NCBI GenBank assembly: GCA_963971305.1
Contig: OZ020306.1
Coordinates: 56,456,686-56,520,685 of the forward strand
Source: Arcuatula senhousia
Lineage: Eukaryota; Mollusca; Bivalvia; Mytilida; Mytilidae
Length of the DNA stretch: 64,000 nucleotides
Direction: 5' to 3'
In this document: positions 42,844-54,167 of the stretch, piece after piece
Layout: each line of letters begins with the position of its first letter
Position numbering within the stretch: position 1 is the stretch's first letter
The notes under the pieces: model-generated
The model's database searches: none
Seen by the model: only the letters and a program-made list of their open reading frames with translations
Told to the model about the DNA's origin: nothing
Made by a program: the position numbers and the translations under genes

Positions 42844-45800
42844 GTTGGTATCTGAAGCTTGTGCAAATATATACATTTGTTATTTTTATTAATTAAAGAA
42901 TCTTGTAAAAGAATAACACAATATTTTTAACAAAAAAGATTGTTTTGTCTCCTGGCCTTGGCAAAACATGAATTTGGGTTTCTTTCCATCCAATATTTTC
43001 CATAGCACAACTTTTGAAAGAGTTACTGGGTACACTAAATCTTGCAGCTTTAAGAAGACAACACTTGATTAGAGATCAGTATGTTAAAGGTCATAGTACC
43101 AATGAACATTTATTCAAAATATCAGATAGAGGCTTTGTGCAAATTAAGTTCTTGGTTTATCATGTTTATATTTTCAATAAAACATAGATATTTTTAAGTA
43201 GACGGATGAAATAATGTGTTGTATATTTGCTGGGATTTTTGTTTATTGTTTTATTTTGATTCTATTTTTAACCAACTAGGAGCTGCCGTAGCTACACAGG
43301 AAAGAGTTAATCCAGTTTCTGTAGATCCATCAACAAGCCTTTTACTGCTTAATGAAATTCAGGTGGCACTGCAACAAGATGATGATGGGGACTTGTAAGA
43401 TATCTTTACAAATCTTAAAGAAAAGAATGTGGAGTATATATGCATGACACAAACATGACAAAATCATGTAATTAAGATTGAGACAAACAAAAACCAAAGG
43501 AACTGTGCTTTAATTGCTGTTCTTCATTCTAAAAGCCAACATTTGCACCTTATTGCAAGATAAGGCAAGCCCTAGAACCCGTTTTAGTAAAGATCTTCAT
43601 GATCTTTAAACTCTTTTGTTTATAAAACATGTATAAAATCATTTTATTTTTCTTATATTTAAAAAAAGAGAAAATTTACAAAAGAATAAAATGCAGTTTG
43701 GTAATATCATGTTGCTTACAAAATATTGCTCTTGTTAAAAAGATGCAAAGGTTTTTTTTAATTTGAATGCCTGTTAAATTGAAAAAAAACATTTTAAAAA
43801 TCTGCAGTTTATAGTTACCAACCTCATAACAAACATGACAAAGTTTATTTTCCATTTTCTGCTTGTATAAGACATTCATTTTCAATTCTCTATTTTAGTC
43901 ATGTTTAATCTTCTGTTACGTGTATTTCTATTTTTAGACCATTACACATAGCAGTTGTTCATGAGAACATTGTCATGGTTCAGAAGTTTGTACACCTGAT
44001 GAGTATATCGGGGAAGAGTGTGGACAAATACAACAAAGCACAACAGGTATAACATACATGTATAATATCTTTGTGTAAATACCTATGTATAAACAAAGTT
44101 TGTGTAAAGGAAAAACTCTACCTGTCAGTCGAGGGCATCACCAAAAACAGTTAGTTTTTATATAACCATTTTCAGTAATTTTTTAATTGAAGGCCATTTT
44201 TGAACCAGCTTTGCAGACTTCACATTTTTTTCTTATCAATACTATTATTTTTCTTTGATAAATGAACATTTCCCCTTTAATTTTAAACCATAATATCTGA
44301 TAAACACTATAAAGATGTTACACTCAAAGTTATGCCCTGTGGGACATTAACTCTTCACTAAAAAGCAATTGGCTAAACCAAGTCCACAATGTGACCTATC
44401 CAGATTTTATGTTTTGTCATTCTCTTCTGATTTTTACTTCTTTTATTTCTACTTACATGTATTATATCATCTGATGTGGAACTTAAGAAAATTCAATACG
44501 TACAAAAAAAAAACTAATTTAAGTTATTTTGTTAAAATTGACAAGTGAGATAATTAAAAAAACTTAAATTATGTCTCAAATATAACCAATTTAAGGCCAT
44601 AATAAAATAATTTTTAGATTCTCATCTAATTTCATGAAAATATGGGGCGGGAGGGCAAATTTTATTTTTTGTTTTTTATCTATTTTGGTCAAATATTGTC
44701 ATTTTAAAAGAAAATAAACAAAATTTGCCAAAAAATTAAAATAATTTTTTTTTAACAGGCCTGAAAAAAATGGGACGGGAGGGGACATAAGGAATTTTCA
44801 TTGCTATATGATATCACTAACTTAGGGAACGTAAAGGGTAGATAATAATTTAATTCTTTTTATTAAGAATTAAATATGATATTGGGGAGGGGCAGCAAGT
44901 TTGGGTGTTTTCTTACTAGCAAAATAAGTCATTTCTTAGGAGTAGAAGAAAATATCAAGCACGATTCCTATCATTAGACTACTAGCAATTGATACTTTCT
45001 CGAGCTTATAGAATTTGTAGTGCAAGGTATCAACATTGATGTCACCAAGATTTTGAAATTGAGATACTTTAAATCAATACAAATACCATATAGCAGGTTA
45101 TTTTCGCAGGAGTAAATTTTTCGTGGTTTTAGTGTCATAAGGTATGTGAAAAAAATTTGTGGATTTTATTTTCGAGTTTTATGCCTGTGTTTGTATATGA
45201 TTTCTATAGATGGATATTTTTGCAATTTCCCTCAAACCGTGAAAATAAAACCACTTCCAAAATTACCTGCTATATGGTAGAAGGTAAAAAAGACATGCAA
45301 GTCTTAGAAAAAGCATCGCAACAACTGGTTAAAACAGAAAAACTAAAAATTTAGCATTTGTTTTGCAGCTATATGATCCAAATTATTAAAACTTTCATTT
45401 CATTTTATTTCAGACACCCCTTCACATAGCCGTTGAGTTGAAATTCATGCAGGCGATACAGTGTCTTTTGTTAGCTGGAGCTAATCCCAATCTTGTGAAC
45501 AAGAATGGAGAAAACTGTGTCCACATGGCAGTCAAGTCCAACTCTCTAGATTGTCTCACAATAATGTTCCAGAACCATTCAAAGTTAGATGTGAATGCTA
45601 GAAATTTTGAAGGTTTGAGTTTTGTATCTTACATTTGCAAAGCAACACAAAGGGGTCATTTTCCCATTATCTGCCATCTTTTGTCTGGTATCATTGTTCA
45701 CAGCCTGCCTTATTCTGCAGTGTCACAATAGTTTCCATCACAAAATAGTTTTAGTTTTCATGAAACTGTTTGAGTCTATTGATTTTTGCATGCACAATAT

Positions 45801-48800
45801 CATGAATGTAGCTTCATGCAATTCAATGATTTGAGTGAAAAAAGGTAACAAATTATGCTAAGTTGCAATGAAAAAATATTAAATGATGTAAATGACTAAG
45901 TTTACAATATCTTTTTGAATACATTTGATTTTATTACTTAGAAAAATAACACTCAAGTTTATTAACCTGTCTACAGACTACATTGTTGAACAAGAAATTC
46001 AGAAATATATTTGATGAAACATTTTTTTCTTTACAGGTCTAGCACCAATACATATTGCAGTCATGAAAGATAACTTGAATATTGTAAAGTTTCTTTTGGC
46101 TGTTACAAAGGCTAATATTGATATCCAGGTAGAACTGTTATGAATGTTGAGTAAACTTGCATGATACTGTTTTCAAGCCAACTTGTTTTCCCGAGCAATT
46201 TACATTTATGTTGGCGTCACACTATCCCGATTTAGACCCCGATGGAAACATGATTATGGATATTTTCAAATTCGGGACTGATTGTAACCAGATCGCACTA
46301 TTCGTGTTGCCATCTTTTTCCATCGTAGCACCTTCTGTGGAAATTTTCTGACTTCGGGGTAAACTTCCTAGTGCCTCCGAAATTTTTTAACATGTTAAAA
46401 AACTGCAGAAGGTTCGTGCGAAGGTCTTTGTTTGTGTTGTGTTCGTAATTCCATCCTTCATTTGTAATGCCTTCGAGGAGGCATCTTCTGATTTCGTGTT
46501 GCCTTCTAAGTGTCGTCGGTTTCATTTGTCTTACGATGGCGGCACGAATGAAACAAGAAGCTCTCTAAAGGTGGTGCGAAGGAAACACGGCGTTGCGAAG
46601 ACCTCGCTCTGTATTCGTAAATCCGTCGTAACTAGTGTAATGGCATAGAGTAATGGCACGGAGATGGAAACATGGCACTAGTCAAAGCAGTACGATTTCT
46701 GAATAAAAAAATATCAAACGTGTCAAAAGTGCCTTATATAGACATTTATTAATCAGTTTCAGTAAGGCTTTAGGGAAGGTACGGCGTGGTACAGTCAATC
46801 GTTGAGAAAAAAAGTACATGTAGCTCAGTTTTTATTCTCTTAATTAACACGCAGCAGGAGGAAGACTTACAAGACAGCAGCTTATGATACAAGTACCCTC
46901 ATTAATTCTCTATTCATAATTATGGTGGCATATTTTATTAATTAAATTTCAATATCAGAAAAAAAGGTTTAACCATTTTAAACTTACTTCAGTTTTTATC
47001 AGTCCCCTAGATTTCCGCCCTTTTTTTTTAAACTTTATACATACATACAGATAGGTGCACACATAACCTGTACGGAAGTTAACATAAAGTTAACTTTGTG
47101 ACTGCTTTCCACGTCTTCTCATGTCTGCTATAGCAAACATTCAAGTTAACTTGCGTTAACTAATGACTGGTCTAACCAGACTTGTGACAGCTTTTTAATG
47201 ACTGGTCATAACCAGTCACAAGGACATGACTGCTTTTACCAGACCAGTTTTTGCAACAAGTCTGCTCTTACCAGACATGTTTAATTATGCAAGGGTTTGG
47301 TTTAATGTCTTTAACATGAAAAATGAGTTTCAACTACAGTTCAGGCAAAAGAACATACATATATTCAGTTTTTAAAGCAGACATTTCATGAAGTTAACTT
47401 GACCAGACCTTTCATACCTATGTGACTGCTTTTAAAAGCAGACGTGGAATTATGACTGCTTTTCAAGTTAACTTGGAACAAGTCATGCGTCTACTCAAAG
47501 CAGTCGCATGACCAGTCGCAAGTGAACTTCAAGTTAACTTGATGTCTGCTTCTCAAGTTAACTTACCGTACAGGTTATGTCTGCACCCATCTGTATTTGG
47601 TATGCGAGTCTACCATGTTGAGTTAAAGATCAAGTTAACATGTCGTTCTAGTCCGCAAATTTTTACAGGAGTTAGGATCCTTTGAACTGAAATTTCAGTT
47701 TCCCACATTTTTCTAAACCCTTATAGTTATTAATCTGCCTTTTTGTATGTATTGTATGCAAGCCAACAATTACGGGTAACAAATCAAGTTCACGTTCTGT
47801 TTCGGTCAGCAAATGTTTACGGGACCTTTGGACTTCTAAATATAGGACCGATATTAAAGGCACTATGTATTGTAAGGTGAACACGCTTTGTTCAAGAATC
47901 GTTCGCAGCACCTAAAATTGCTAAACTTTATGCCAAAAAATACGAAAGCCCATTGGGCTCATTTTGATAATCTAAAAATTATTATTCGCTTTATAATGCA
48001 CTTTTATCAATTTTCCCGTAATAACACGCAACTATACCATAATAATGCGTTACTTTCCCGTTATTACGGGTTACTCTTAGACTTTGGCAGAGCTTCAAAA
48101 ATAAAGAAACATTATTTTTCTTTACTACCTTCATTCTCTACATATGAAATTTAGAATATCTACTAAAAACCAATAAAATGCAAAAGAAATGAAGCTTATT
48201 TGTTTAATTTCGAGCAAAATCGTAACCTCGCTGTTTTTTTAAGATCAAGTGTACATTTTACACACCAACTTCCTGTTTAAATCGAAGCAAAATGTTCCTT
48301 GAAAAACATTAATCGTGTTCTACTGGCGATGTCTTAAAAATGACAGAAGTTAGGATTTTGGTCCAAATTAACCAAACAATCTTTATTTTGGTTCTTTTTT
48401 ACTGGATTTAATTTCATAAAAATCGGTTGTAGAACAGCTCGGCAATACTATTTTGAAATTGTGTGGGTTTGTATTAAACGTATGGAGAATTTTCTACCTA
48501 TGCATAACTTTTTTGAAGAGGTTTAGATCAAATGTCTCATCTTCTCTTACTGGTCGACATGGGTGACAGCAGGGCTATACTTGGAGAGCCTTCCTATAAA
48601 CTTGTAATCCATACACACTAATTAAAAGCAGCAAAGGACAATTCATATAGACTAAACTTTATAATCTTCTTGCAAGTTTCGTTATTATATTTCATACTTC
48701 GTATACCCATTGGGATGCATCGTAGACCCATCGTATGCTAAACACAAGGTCGTACAGCCATCGTATAACTTCGTTTCTCCTTTGGATCTAATTCTCGACT

Positions 48801-51800
48801 AATTTTAATAACATCGTAACAACTTCGTAATTGGTTCGCAGCTATTCGTATGTGCTTCTTTTCTAATCGTTTAGCCATTGGTTCTAATCATATACCCATC
48901 GGTTTTGATTTTGATTTTAGCAAGTTCGGGACTAACTTCGCACGAAGTTGAAATTTTTACATTCGTGTGTCCATCCTATGTCAAAATCGGGACAGTGTGA
49001 CGCCAACATTACTGATTTCATGAAGAACAGAAATTTATAAAAATAAATGGTTGCAAATTAATAACTCATTTTGATAGTAATTTAATTGTTTTTAGGGCAA
49101 ATCCTGAAAAATAAATAGCCCCCAAATAGCTGTATGACACAAAAATCCAAAATATTGTAGTCACAAAAAATAATTAGTTAACAGAAGAGGGGGATCATAT
49201 GTAATAAAGCATCATCCTGTCTGTCTGTTCATCCATCCTTCTGTCTGTCAACATATCTTGTAAGTCCAATTCCTTCTTAACTGCTTGATAGTAATAAAAT
49301 TTACTTGAAGGAAGTATATCATATTTGGATGTGCTTGTAGAAACTGTATTGCTTGGGAATATTATTCAGGAGAGATAATTGGACTAGAGGTTGATTTGAA
49401 GTTGTGGGTATCCTTTAGTGGGCTCTCTTACAGTATTCTGTGTTTGATATATTTTAAATCCTGTGAAAGTGAAACAATAAAAGTTTCAAATAATACAATG
49501 AAGTATACACATGTATCTTTCCCACTTCAGAGGGAGACAAATTTTTGTATTGCGACCTGTCCATTTATCTGTCTGTCATTAAGTTACTGTAAACCAATTT
49601 ATTTTTGCGACTACAATATTTCACGTTTTAGTGTCATAGGGCTATTTATTTTCGCAATTTCTTCGGAAAAACCATTAAAATACTATTAAAATGAGTTACT
49701 TTGCGACGATTTACTTTCACGAATTTCTGTACCTAGCGAAATCCGTGACAATAAATCGCTCGCGAAAATAAGTTGGTTTTAAGTATTCACATCAAATCCT
49801 CAGAAACTACTCAATCTAATTTAACGAAACTTTATGCATCAAATACATCATATCTTTTTGTGTACTGAAAATATTGATCATCTAAATTCTGGGAAAGTAA
49901 CAAGCCTTTGAATTTAGAAATTATTGGGAAATGGGAGTAGACAACTTTCATTCTTAGGTTGCTTTTGTTTGACCGGTTACTGTATGCCTTCTGACATCAT
50001 CATCCAATTTTTCAAGGATATCTTGAATGTCTGCTCACAAATTAATACACATGTATTCATTATCAATGACAAAACAAACAAAATAAGCAAAAAGGAATAA
50101 AATGACAAAGTTACATGTATTACCCAAGAAGCAATTTCTGCCAAAAAGAAAAAAAGGAACAATAAGGTAGGAAGTTTTAAAAAAAGAAAAAAATCAGTAG
50201 ACATTAAGTTAACAACGATATCAAAAAACAGACAAACAAAAACAACACGCATGACACAACTAAACTGTAATCATCATTCAACAATATAAACCCATATAAA
50301 AAAAATATTTGTTTACAGCATCATTCATTCAAGCTAACACAAGCAACTATAAAATTTGCAATATTTCCCTCATTTCCTCAAAATGTATTTCCTAAATTAT
50401 TTTAATAGTTTATATATATATATATGTATTTATCTTTATCTTATTCTATTAAAAGGATGGAAAGAGCGGGAAAACACCCCTGTATTATGCAGTAGAGGCA
50501 AATAATTTGGGGATGGTGGAATTTTTCCAGTCTGTTGGAGCGAACCTTGACCTTGCTAATTATGCCAGTGTCACTGCTGTCATGGCTGCCCAGGCCAAAG
50601 GTCATCATGAAATAGCCTCCATGTTATTAAAGAGTATGGATACCAAGGCATATCTGGATTTGAAGGAGAAAGAGCGAGGAATACCTTTAAAAAAGGTTGT
50701 ATAACTAGTGATTCTCTTTTCAGGCAAGCCATTGGGTTACAACCCATCCGATTTAACTATGGACTTTCGATTGTAGCGTAAAGTGAAGTGTGCAAACACA
50801 GCAATGAAAATTTACGTCGTCATGAACAATTGTTAAGGATACTTTAAAAAATCATGTGGTTTTCCATAAAGGCGTTTCTTGGACCTGATGAATGGGTCGT
50901 GCAAACATTTAATCTGATTGGGTATTGATAAATGGTCTGACTGACCTCACAGGTAGCTTCCATCTGATTGAGTTTTCCTACTGTGATGATTTGTGGTTTT
51001 TGTTACCAATTGGCTTGTTTATGATGACGTAAATTTTCATTGTTGTGTTTGCACACTTTAACCGAAAGTCCATAGTTAAATCGGACGGGTTGTATGTGCT
51101 GCATTTACTTCATCACACTAAAGAATTCCATATCAATTTCCATATCATGCATATAGCATTGTCTGTTCCTTTGACATTAACATCCAAGTGGGTTAGGAAT
51201 TTCATTTACCCTGGAAATTTATTTCTAAGAAACACTCTGCATAAACCTCATTTTTTCACTTAACTCAAATTAACGATAATATTATTTTAGTTTATATTTT
51301 TGCATAAAGTGATATATAATTTTTTTTTTATGACAATTTTAAAATGTTCTCAATGAAAATAATTTAAATAACATTTAATTAATCAAAGTGAAGCAGGATA
51401 GGAAACCTCCATTCTTAAGCATTTAACTAACAAACCTTGAAATATTTAGTTTGATCAACATTTTTAATGCTCATTTTACCAGGAAGAAAATTGAGAATTA
51501 ATTAATTTCAGTCTGCTCACCAATGTATTTAAATTAAACTGACTCAAGGAGAAAATTTGTGGAGTACAAGATGTACGTAATTTATTTACATGGATTTGTA
51601 ATGTTTTCAATGTTCATTTCAGGCCCCTTTACCCAGAATACCCAGCAAATCTCACCTTATCCAAGGATCGATGGGTAAATCTATGGTTGACCTTCAGCAA
51701 CTGGCAAACTCAGATTCTGAAGATTCTGCCTATTCTTATAAAGTATTTCGAAAGAAAAAACGAAGCACTGGTGGGAAAAGAACTAAACGTAAGGCTAGTA

Positions 51801-53059
51801 CCCAAGAAGTAGAGATTCAAGAGGAAAGCAGTGTGTCTGAGGACAGTGATTCACCACAAAACCTCACAATTTGTTTACCGAACGCATCTCTAACTGCAAA
51901 CACTGCACAATTGGAACAGATGGTACAAAATAAGCAGCAAATAGTACAAAACATTTCACAACAGGAAGCACCTGTGCTAAGCATTGCACAATCTGCCCAA
52001 TCACCATTACCAAGTGTGTCACAACCAATTCAAAATGACCTGCATGCTCAAAATCCTGCACAACAACAAGGGGCAGATAACCAGGAATCTATTTTAGTTC
52101 CGAGGGCTATGTTGGAAAAGTTACAGAATACAATGTTGTCATATATTGCTATGTTGAAAGTTCATCAGTCTTCTGCATCAGTGAGTGTTCCTCAATCCTC
52201 TCCAGCTATAAATAGTGTAAATCGTGCAGTACCCTTGATGGGAAACAACCAGATTTCATCTTCCGCTGGAAGTGTGGCTTCATCTTCAATGAACATGAAT
52301 TTTTCAAACTTAAACATGCAGCTGAAACAGAGTCAGAGCTTGAATCCTATAAGTGCTCCAAGTTTAACAGTTTCTTCTAAAAATAACTTGCATCAACCTA
52401 ATCATGTGACCCAAAATGTTGTACCCATGCCTGAGCAACTATACAAAAACACAAGTGCAAGTCTTGCTAGCATCTTGCAAAATCCTATGAGTTTAAACTT
52501 TTTAAATGCTCTGAGTCAGCATAGAGGAGTCATAGCAACACAAAATCCAAAGGTTTCTAGCCAAGAGATACCTTCAAAGGTTGTGAATAATCAGGGAAAT
52601 CCTAATCTAGGTGGTGCTCCGACAGTTTGGAGTCCTCAGATTTCAACAACTGGTTACCAGGCAAAAGAGGTACCAGTTGGGAAAACCATCACTTCCAAGA
52701 AGGCTGAAATCCCTACATTTGTAAAGAACACAGAGAAACCTGAAAAGAAAAAGAAAAACAATATGTTACAGAATTTACCCAATAAGGATGGTAGTAAAAG
52801 TAACAAAAAATCTAAAGGTGTTCCGAAGGAAGTGATAAGAACAGACGAAACTATGGAAACAGTAGAAACAGACTCACAACGATCAAATTCTCCGCAGTTT
52901 TCTAATAAGAACCTTAAAAACCAGGGCATTGGCCATGCGGCCATGAACCAACTTGGACAAGTAACAAATGTTTCATCATCTTTACAAGCTACGCTGCTGA
53001 AAATGTTACAAGCCAAGCAGAGTAGACCAGACAAAGAAATGTCAGATTCATCTTCATGA
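41877..53059 (+). CDS. BCL3-like: Bcl-3/IkB-zeta-like nuclear IkB, seven coding exons, 1052 aa
   Basis: Join 41877-42843, 43280-43394, 43938-44046, 45414-45612, 46037-46128, 50456-50695, 51623-53059; all introns are GT-AG and the total is 3159 nt, exactly 1053 codons. Nuclear IkBs bind DNA-bound NF-kB p50/p52-type dimers through ankyrin repeats and turn target genes up or down. Here residues 1-355 are a disordered Lys/Ser/Pro-rich arm with KKRR near 296, about 356-560 are six ankyrin repeats starting DGDLPLHIAV (Bcl-3 has DGDTPLHIAV), and 575-1052 are a Ser/Gln/Asn-rich arm opening with basic clusters near 618-631. No DSGxxS degron is seen, which fits a nuclear rather than cytoplasmic IkB. 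Both arms are much longer than in vertebrate Bcl-3 (about 450 aa in total). The start is the first ATG in the frame, context AAAATGA. Bcl-3 and IkB-zeta cannot be separated by eye. Confidence 0.9.
43280..43394 (+). CDS. BCL3-like: IkB-like gene, exon 2: lead-in to the ankyrin domain
   Basis: Acceptor ACTAG|GAGCTG, donor GACTT|gtaaga. Encodes LLLLNEIQVALQQDDDGDL, the helix and acidic loop that come just before ankyrin repeat 1 in this family. Confidence 0.85.
43938..44046 (+). CDS. BCL3-like: IkB-like gene, exon 3: ankyrin repeat 1
   Basis: Acceptor TTTTTAG|ACC, donor CAACAG|gtataa. Encodes PLHIAVVHENIVMVQKFV and a longer loop ending DKYNKAQQ, as in Bcl-3 (PLHIAVVQGN ... DIYNNLRQ). Confidence 0.88.
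45086..45277. mobile_element. MITE in intron 3 of the IkB-like gene
   Basis: CCATATAGCAGGT and ACCTGCTATATGG are exact inverted ends, with TA at 45084-45085 and 45278-45279. The subterminal parts also pair (ATTTTTCGTGGTTTTA, GAAAATAAAACCAC). Confidence 0.75.
45414..45612 (+). CDS. BCL3-like: IkB-like gene, exon 4: ankyrin repeats 2 and 3
   Basis: Acceptor TTTCAG|ACACCC, donor TTGAAG|gtttga. Encodes TPLHIAVELKFMQAIQCLLL, GANPNLVNKNGENCVHMAV and LDVNARNFEG, matching the Bcl-3 order (LDLEARNYDG). Confidence 0.88.
46037..46128 (+). CDS. BCL3-like: IkB-like gene, exon 5: ankyrin repeat 4
   Basis: Acceptor TTTACAG|GTCTAG, donor ATCCAG|gtagaa. Encodes LAPIHIAVMKDNLNIVKFLL and ANIDIQ. Confidence 0.88.
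46209..49008. mobile_element. 2.8-kb TTA-flanked TIR element in intron 5 (PIF/Harbinger-like)
   Basis: Left TGTTGGCGTCACACTATCCC and right (reverse complement) TGTTGGCGTCACACTGTCCC, with TTA at 46206-46208 and 49009-49011. TTA duplication fits PIF/Harbinger. The interior near the ends has many TTCG-rich words in both orientations. No transposase is seen, and another element is nested at 47048-47593. Confidence 0.75.
47048..47593. mobile_element. Nested MITE built from permuted palindromic words
   Basis: CAGATAGGTGCACACATAACC and (reverse complement of the right end) CAGATGGGTGCAGACATAACC start a TIR of about 45 bp, with TA on both sides. The interior is dominated by a few words in changing order and orientation: AAGTTAACTT, GACTGCTTTT and AAAGCAGAC, TGACTGGT and ACCAGTCA, ACCAGAC. 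Confidence 0.75.
49585..49785. mobile_element. MITE in intron 5 of the IkB-like gene
   Basis: TACTGTAAACCAATTTATTTTTGCG-type left end pairs with CGCGAAAATAAGTTGGTTTTAAGTA on the right. Inner words (TTTCACG, CGTGACAATAAATCG) are also inverted. Related in style to the elements at 45086 and 53908. Confidence 0.65.
50456..50695 (+). CDS. BCL3-like: IkB-like gene, exon 6: ankyrin repeats 5 and 6
   Basis: Acceptor TATTAAAAG|GATGG, donor AAAAAG|gttgta. Encodes GKSGKTPLYYAVEANNLGMV (Bcl-3: IKSGRSPLIHAVENNSLSMV), GANLDLANYASVTAVMAAQA and a charged end. The intron before it is 4.3 kb and mostly transposon-derived. Confidence 0.88.
51623..53059 (+). CDS. BCL3-like: IkB-like gene, exon 7: C-terminal arm
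   Basis: Acceptor CATTTCAG|GCC; stop TGA at 53057-53059. Encodes 478 residues: a SDSEDS acidic patch, FRKKKRSTGGKRTKRKAS (likely nuclear localisation signal), then long Gln/Ser/Asn-rich stretches with repeated SAQSPL/QNPAQQ words, and a second Lys-rich region (EKPEKKKKNN). No folded domain is visible; the composition resembles an activation or co-regulator region. Confidence 0.88.
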   Translation, partial: APLPRIPSKSHLIQGSMGKSMVDLQQLANSDSEDSAYSYKVFRKKKRSTGGKRTKRKASTQEVEIQEESSVSEDSDSPQNLTICLPNASLTANTAQLEQMVQNKQQIVQNISQQEAPVLSIAQSAQSPLPSVSQPIQNDLHAQNPAQQQGADNQESILVPRAMLEKLQNTMLSYIAMLKVHQSSASVSVPQSSPAINSVNRAVPLMGNNQISSSAGSVASSSMNMNFSNLNMQLKQSQSLNPISAPSLTVSSKNNLHQPNHVTQNVVPMPEQLYKNTSASLASILQNPMSLNFLNALSQHRGVIATQNPKVSSQEIPSKVVNNQGNPNLGGAPTVWSPQISTTGYQAKEVPVGKTITSKKAEIPTFVKNTEKPEKKKKNNMLQNLPNKDGSKSNKKSKGVPKEVIRTDETMETVETDSQRSNSPQFSNKNLKNQGIGHAAMNQLGQVTNVSSSLQATLLKMLQAKQSRPDKEMSDSSS

Positions 53060-53907
53060 TACCAGAAAGATTGTAAATTGTACCTGTATTTAAGGGTTTC
53101 TTTTTATAACTGGTCTGCAAAGGCCTAAAAATTCCCTATTTTTGTAAATAGTGAGTTATCTCCCATTTACAAGAGTTGTCCTCCATTATGGTAGGTATAT
53201 TACATTGCAAAGAATGGGAAAATAAGGTTTTATTATTTTTTTTATTATTCAGTGGGCTTAGCAGACCCTATTTACTGACTGACCGGGGAGTTTAACGTCG
53301 TGACTATACCTAGATTATAGGTCTGCAGCGACGTGCTCTGAAGCGAGCATTTAATAATTTATATAATAAGAGTAAATTAAATAAATTTTAGTAAAAAATA
53401 GAAAAAGCAGTAGATAAAAAATTAAAATAAAAGAAAATGAATAAATGATTTAAAAAAGTTATAATAATATTTAAAATAAGTGTTGTTAAAAATGAAAAAG
53501 AAAAACGAAGACCCTATTTAATCAGGAAAACATGTTATATACCTTTTTCAAAATAATCATATTTTACATTTTGACATTTTTGGACAAATTTAAAAATAAA
53601 TGCAGTAACTAGTATAAAATACCTTCTGGAAAGAGAAGATAACTCTGCAAATGGGAAATAACTCACAATATACGAAAATAGGGAATAATAGTTTGGTTTT
53701 GGTTTCTTGTCTGAAATGAAAAGTAAGGGGAGGCATTTTTTTTATCTATTTTTCATAGGGCTGACATTTCTTGACTTTCGAGGCTTTTGAAAAAAAAAGA
53801 TCTTATAAATCAAGGCTTCATTCTCAAAAACAGGAAGGGAAAGGAAACCAGAGCAAAACCATTTATTTTCTAAGGTCCAAGCTTCTTTGTTTATATGTGG
53901 TCCAAGC
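53060..53907 (+). other. 3' UTR and flank of the IkB-like gene, with a Mutator-like TIR fragment
   Basis: 53275-53390 (GACCGGGGAGTTTAACGTCG to a TAGGTCTGCAGCGACG block) is a diverged piece of the inner TIR of the 8.1-kb element (compare 16158-16240). The rest is AT-rich and probably transcribed as 3' UTR. Confidence 0.5.
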
Positions 53908-54110
53908 TACTGTGAAAGTACTTGAATTTGTAAGTGTCATTTTTCGTGGATTGGAAGTAAACTCCTTATTCGTGGATTCTTGGTTTAAAAACAATCTCTA
54001 TTAAAAGCAATGTGTAATACACAATTTGTTGGGAACTTAATTTCGTGGTTTGCCTGACCCACGAATATCACGAAAATTGGTACCCCACGAATAATAATAC
54101 TTTCACAGTA
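53908..54110. mobile_element. MITE downstream of the IkB-like gene
   Basis: TACTGTGAAAGTA and TACTTTCACAGTA are exact inverted ends. TTCGTGGATT and CACGAATA words repeat inside in both orientations. Confidence 0.75.
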
Positions 54111-54161
54111 ATTAATTGTAAGGGGAATTTTTCAAATTTTCACATTTTTGTTTAATTGAAG

Positions 54162-54167
54162 AATAAA
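54162..54167 (+). terminator. Possible polyadenylation signal of the IkB-like gene
   Basis: AATAAA followed by GCTTTACAATTT, about 1.1 kb after the stop. Earlier and later AATAAA hexamers exist in this AT-rich flank, so the choice is weak. Confidence 0.25.

Noticed and set aside
45157..45354. Extra exon of the IkB-like gene in intron 3
   Set aside because: The frame lies mostly within the MITE at 45086-45277, and including it would break the ankyrin series that runs directly from exon 3 to exon 4.
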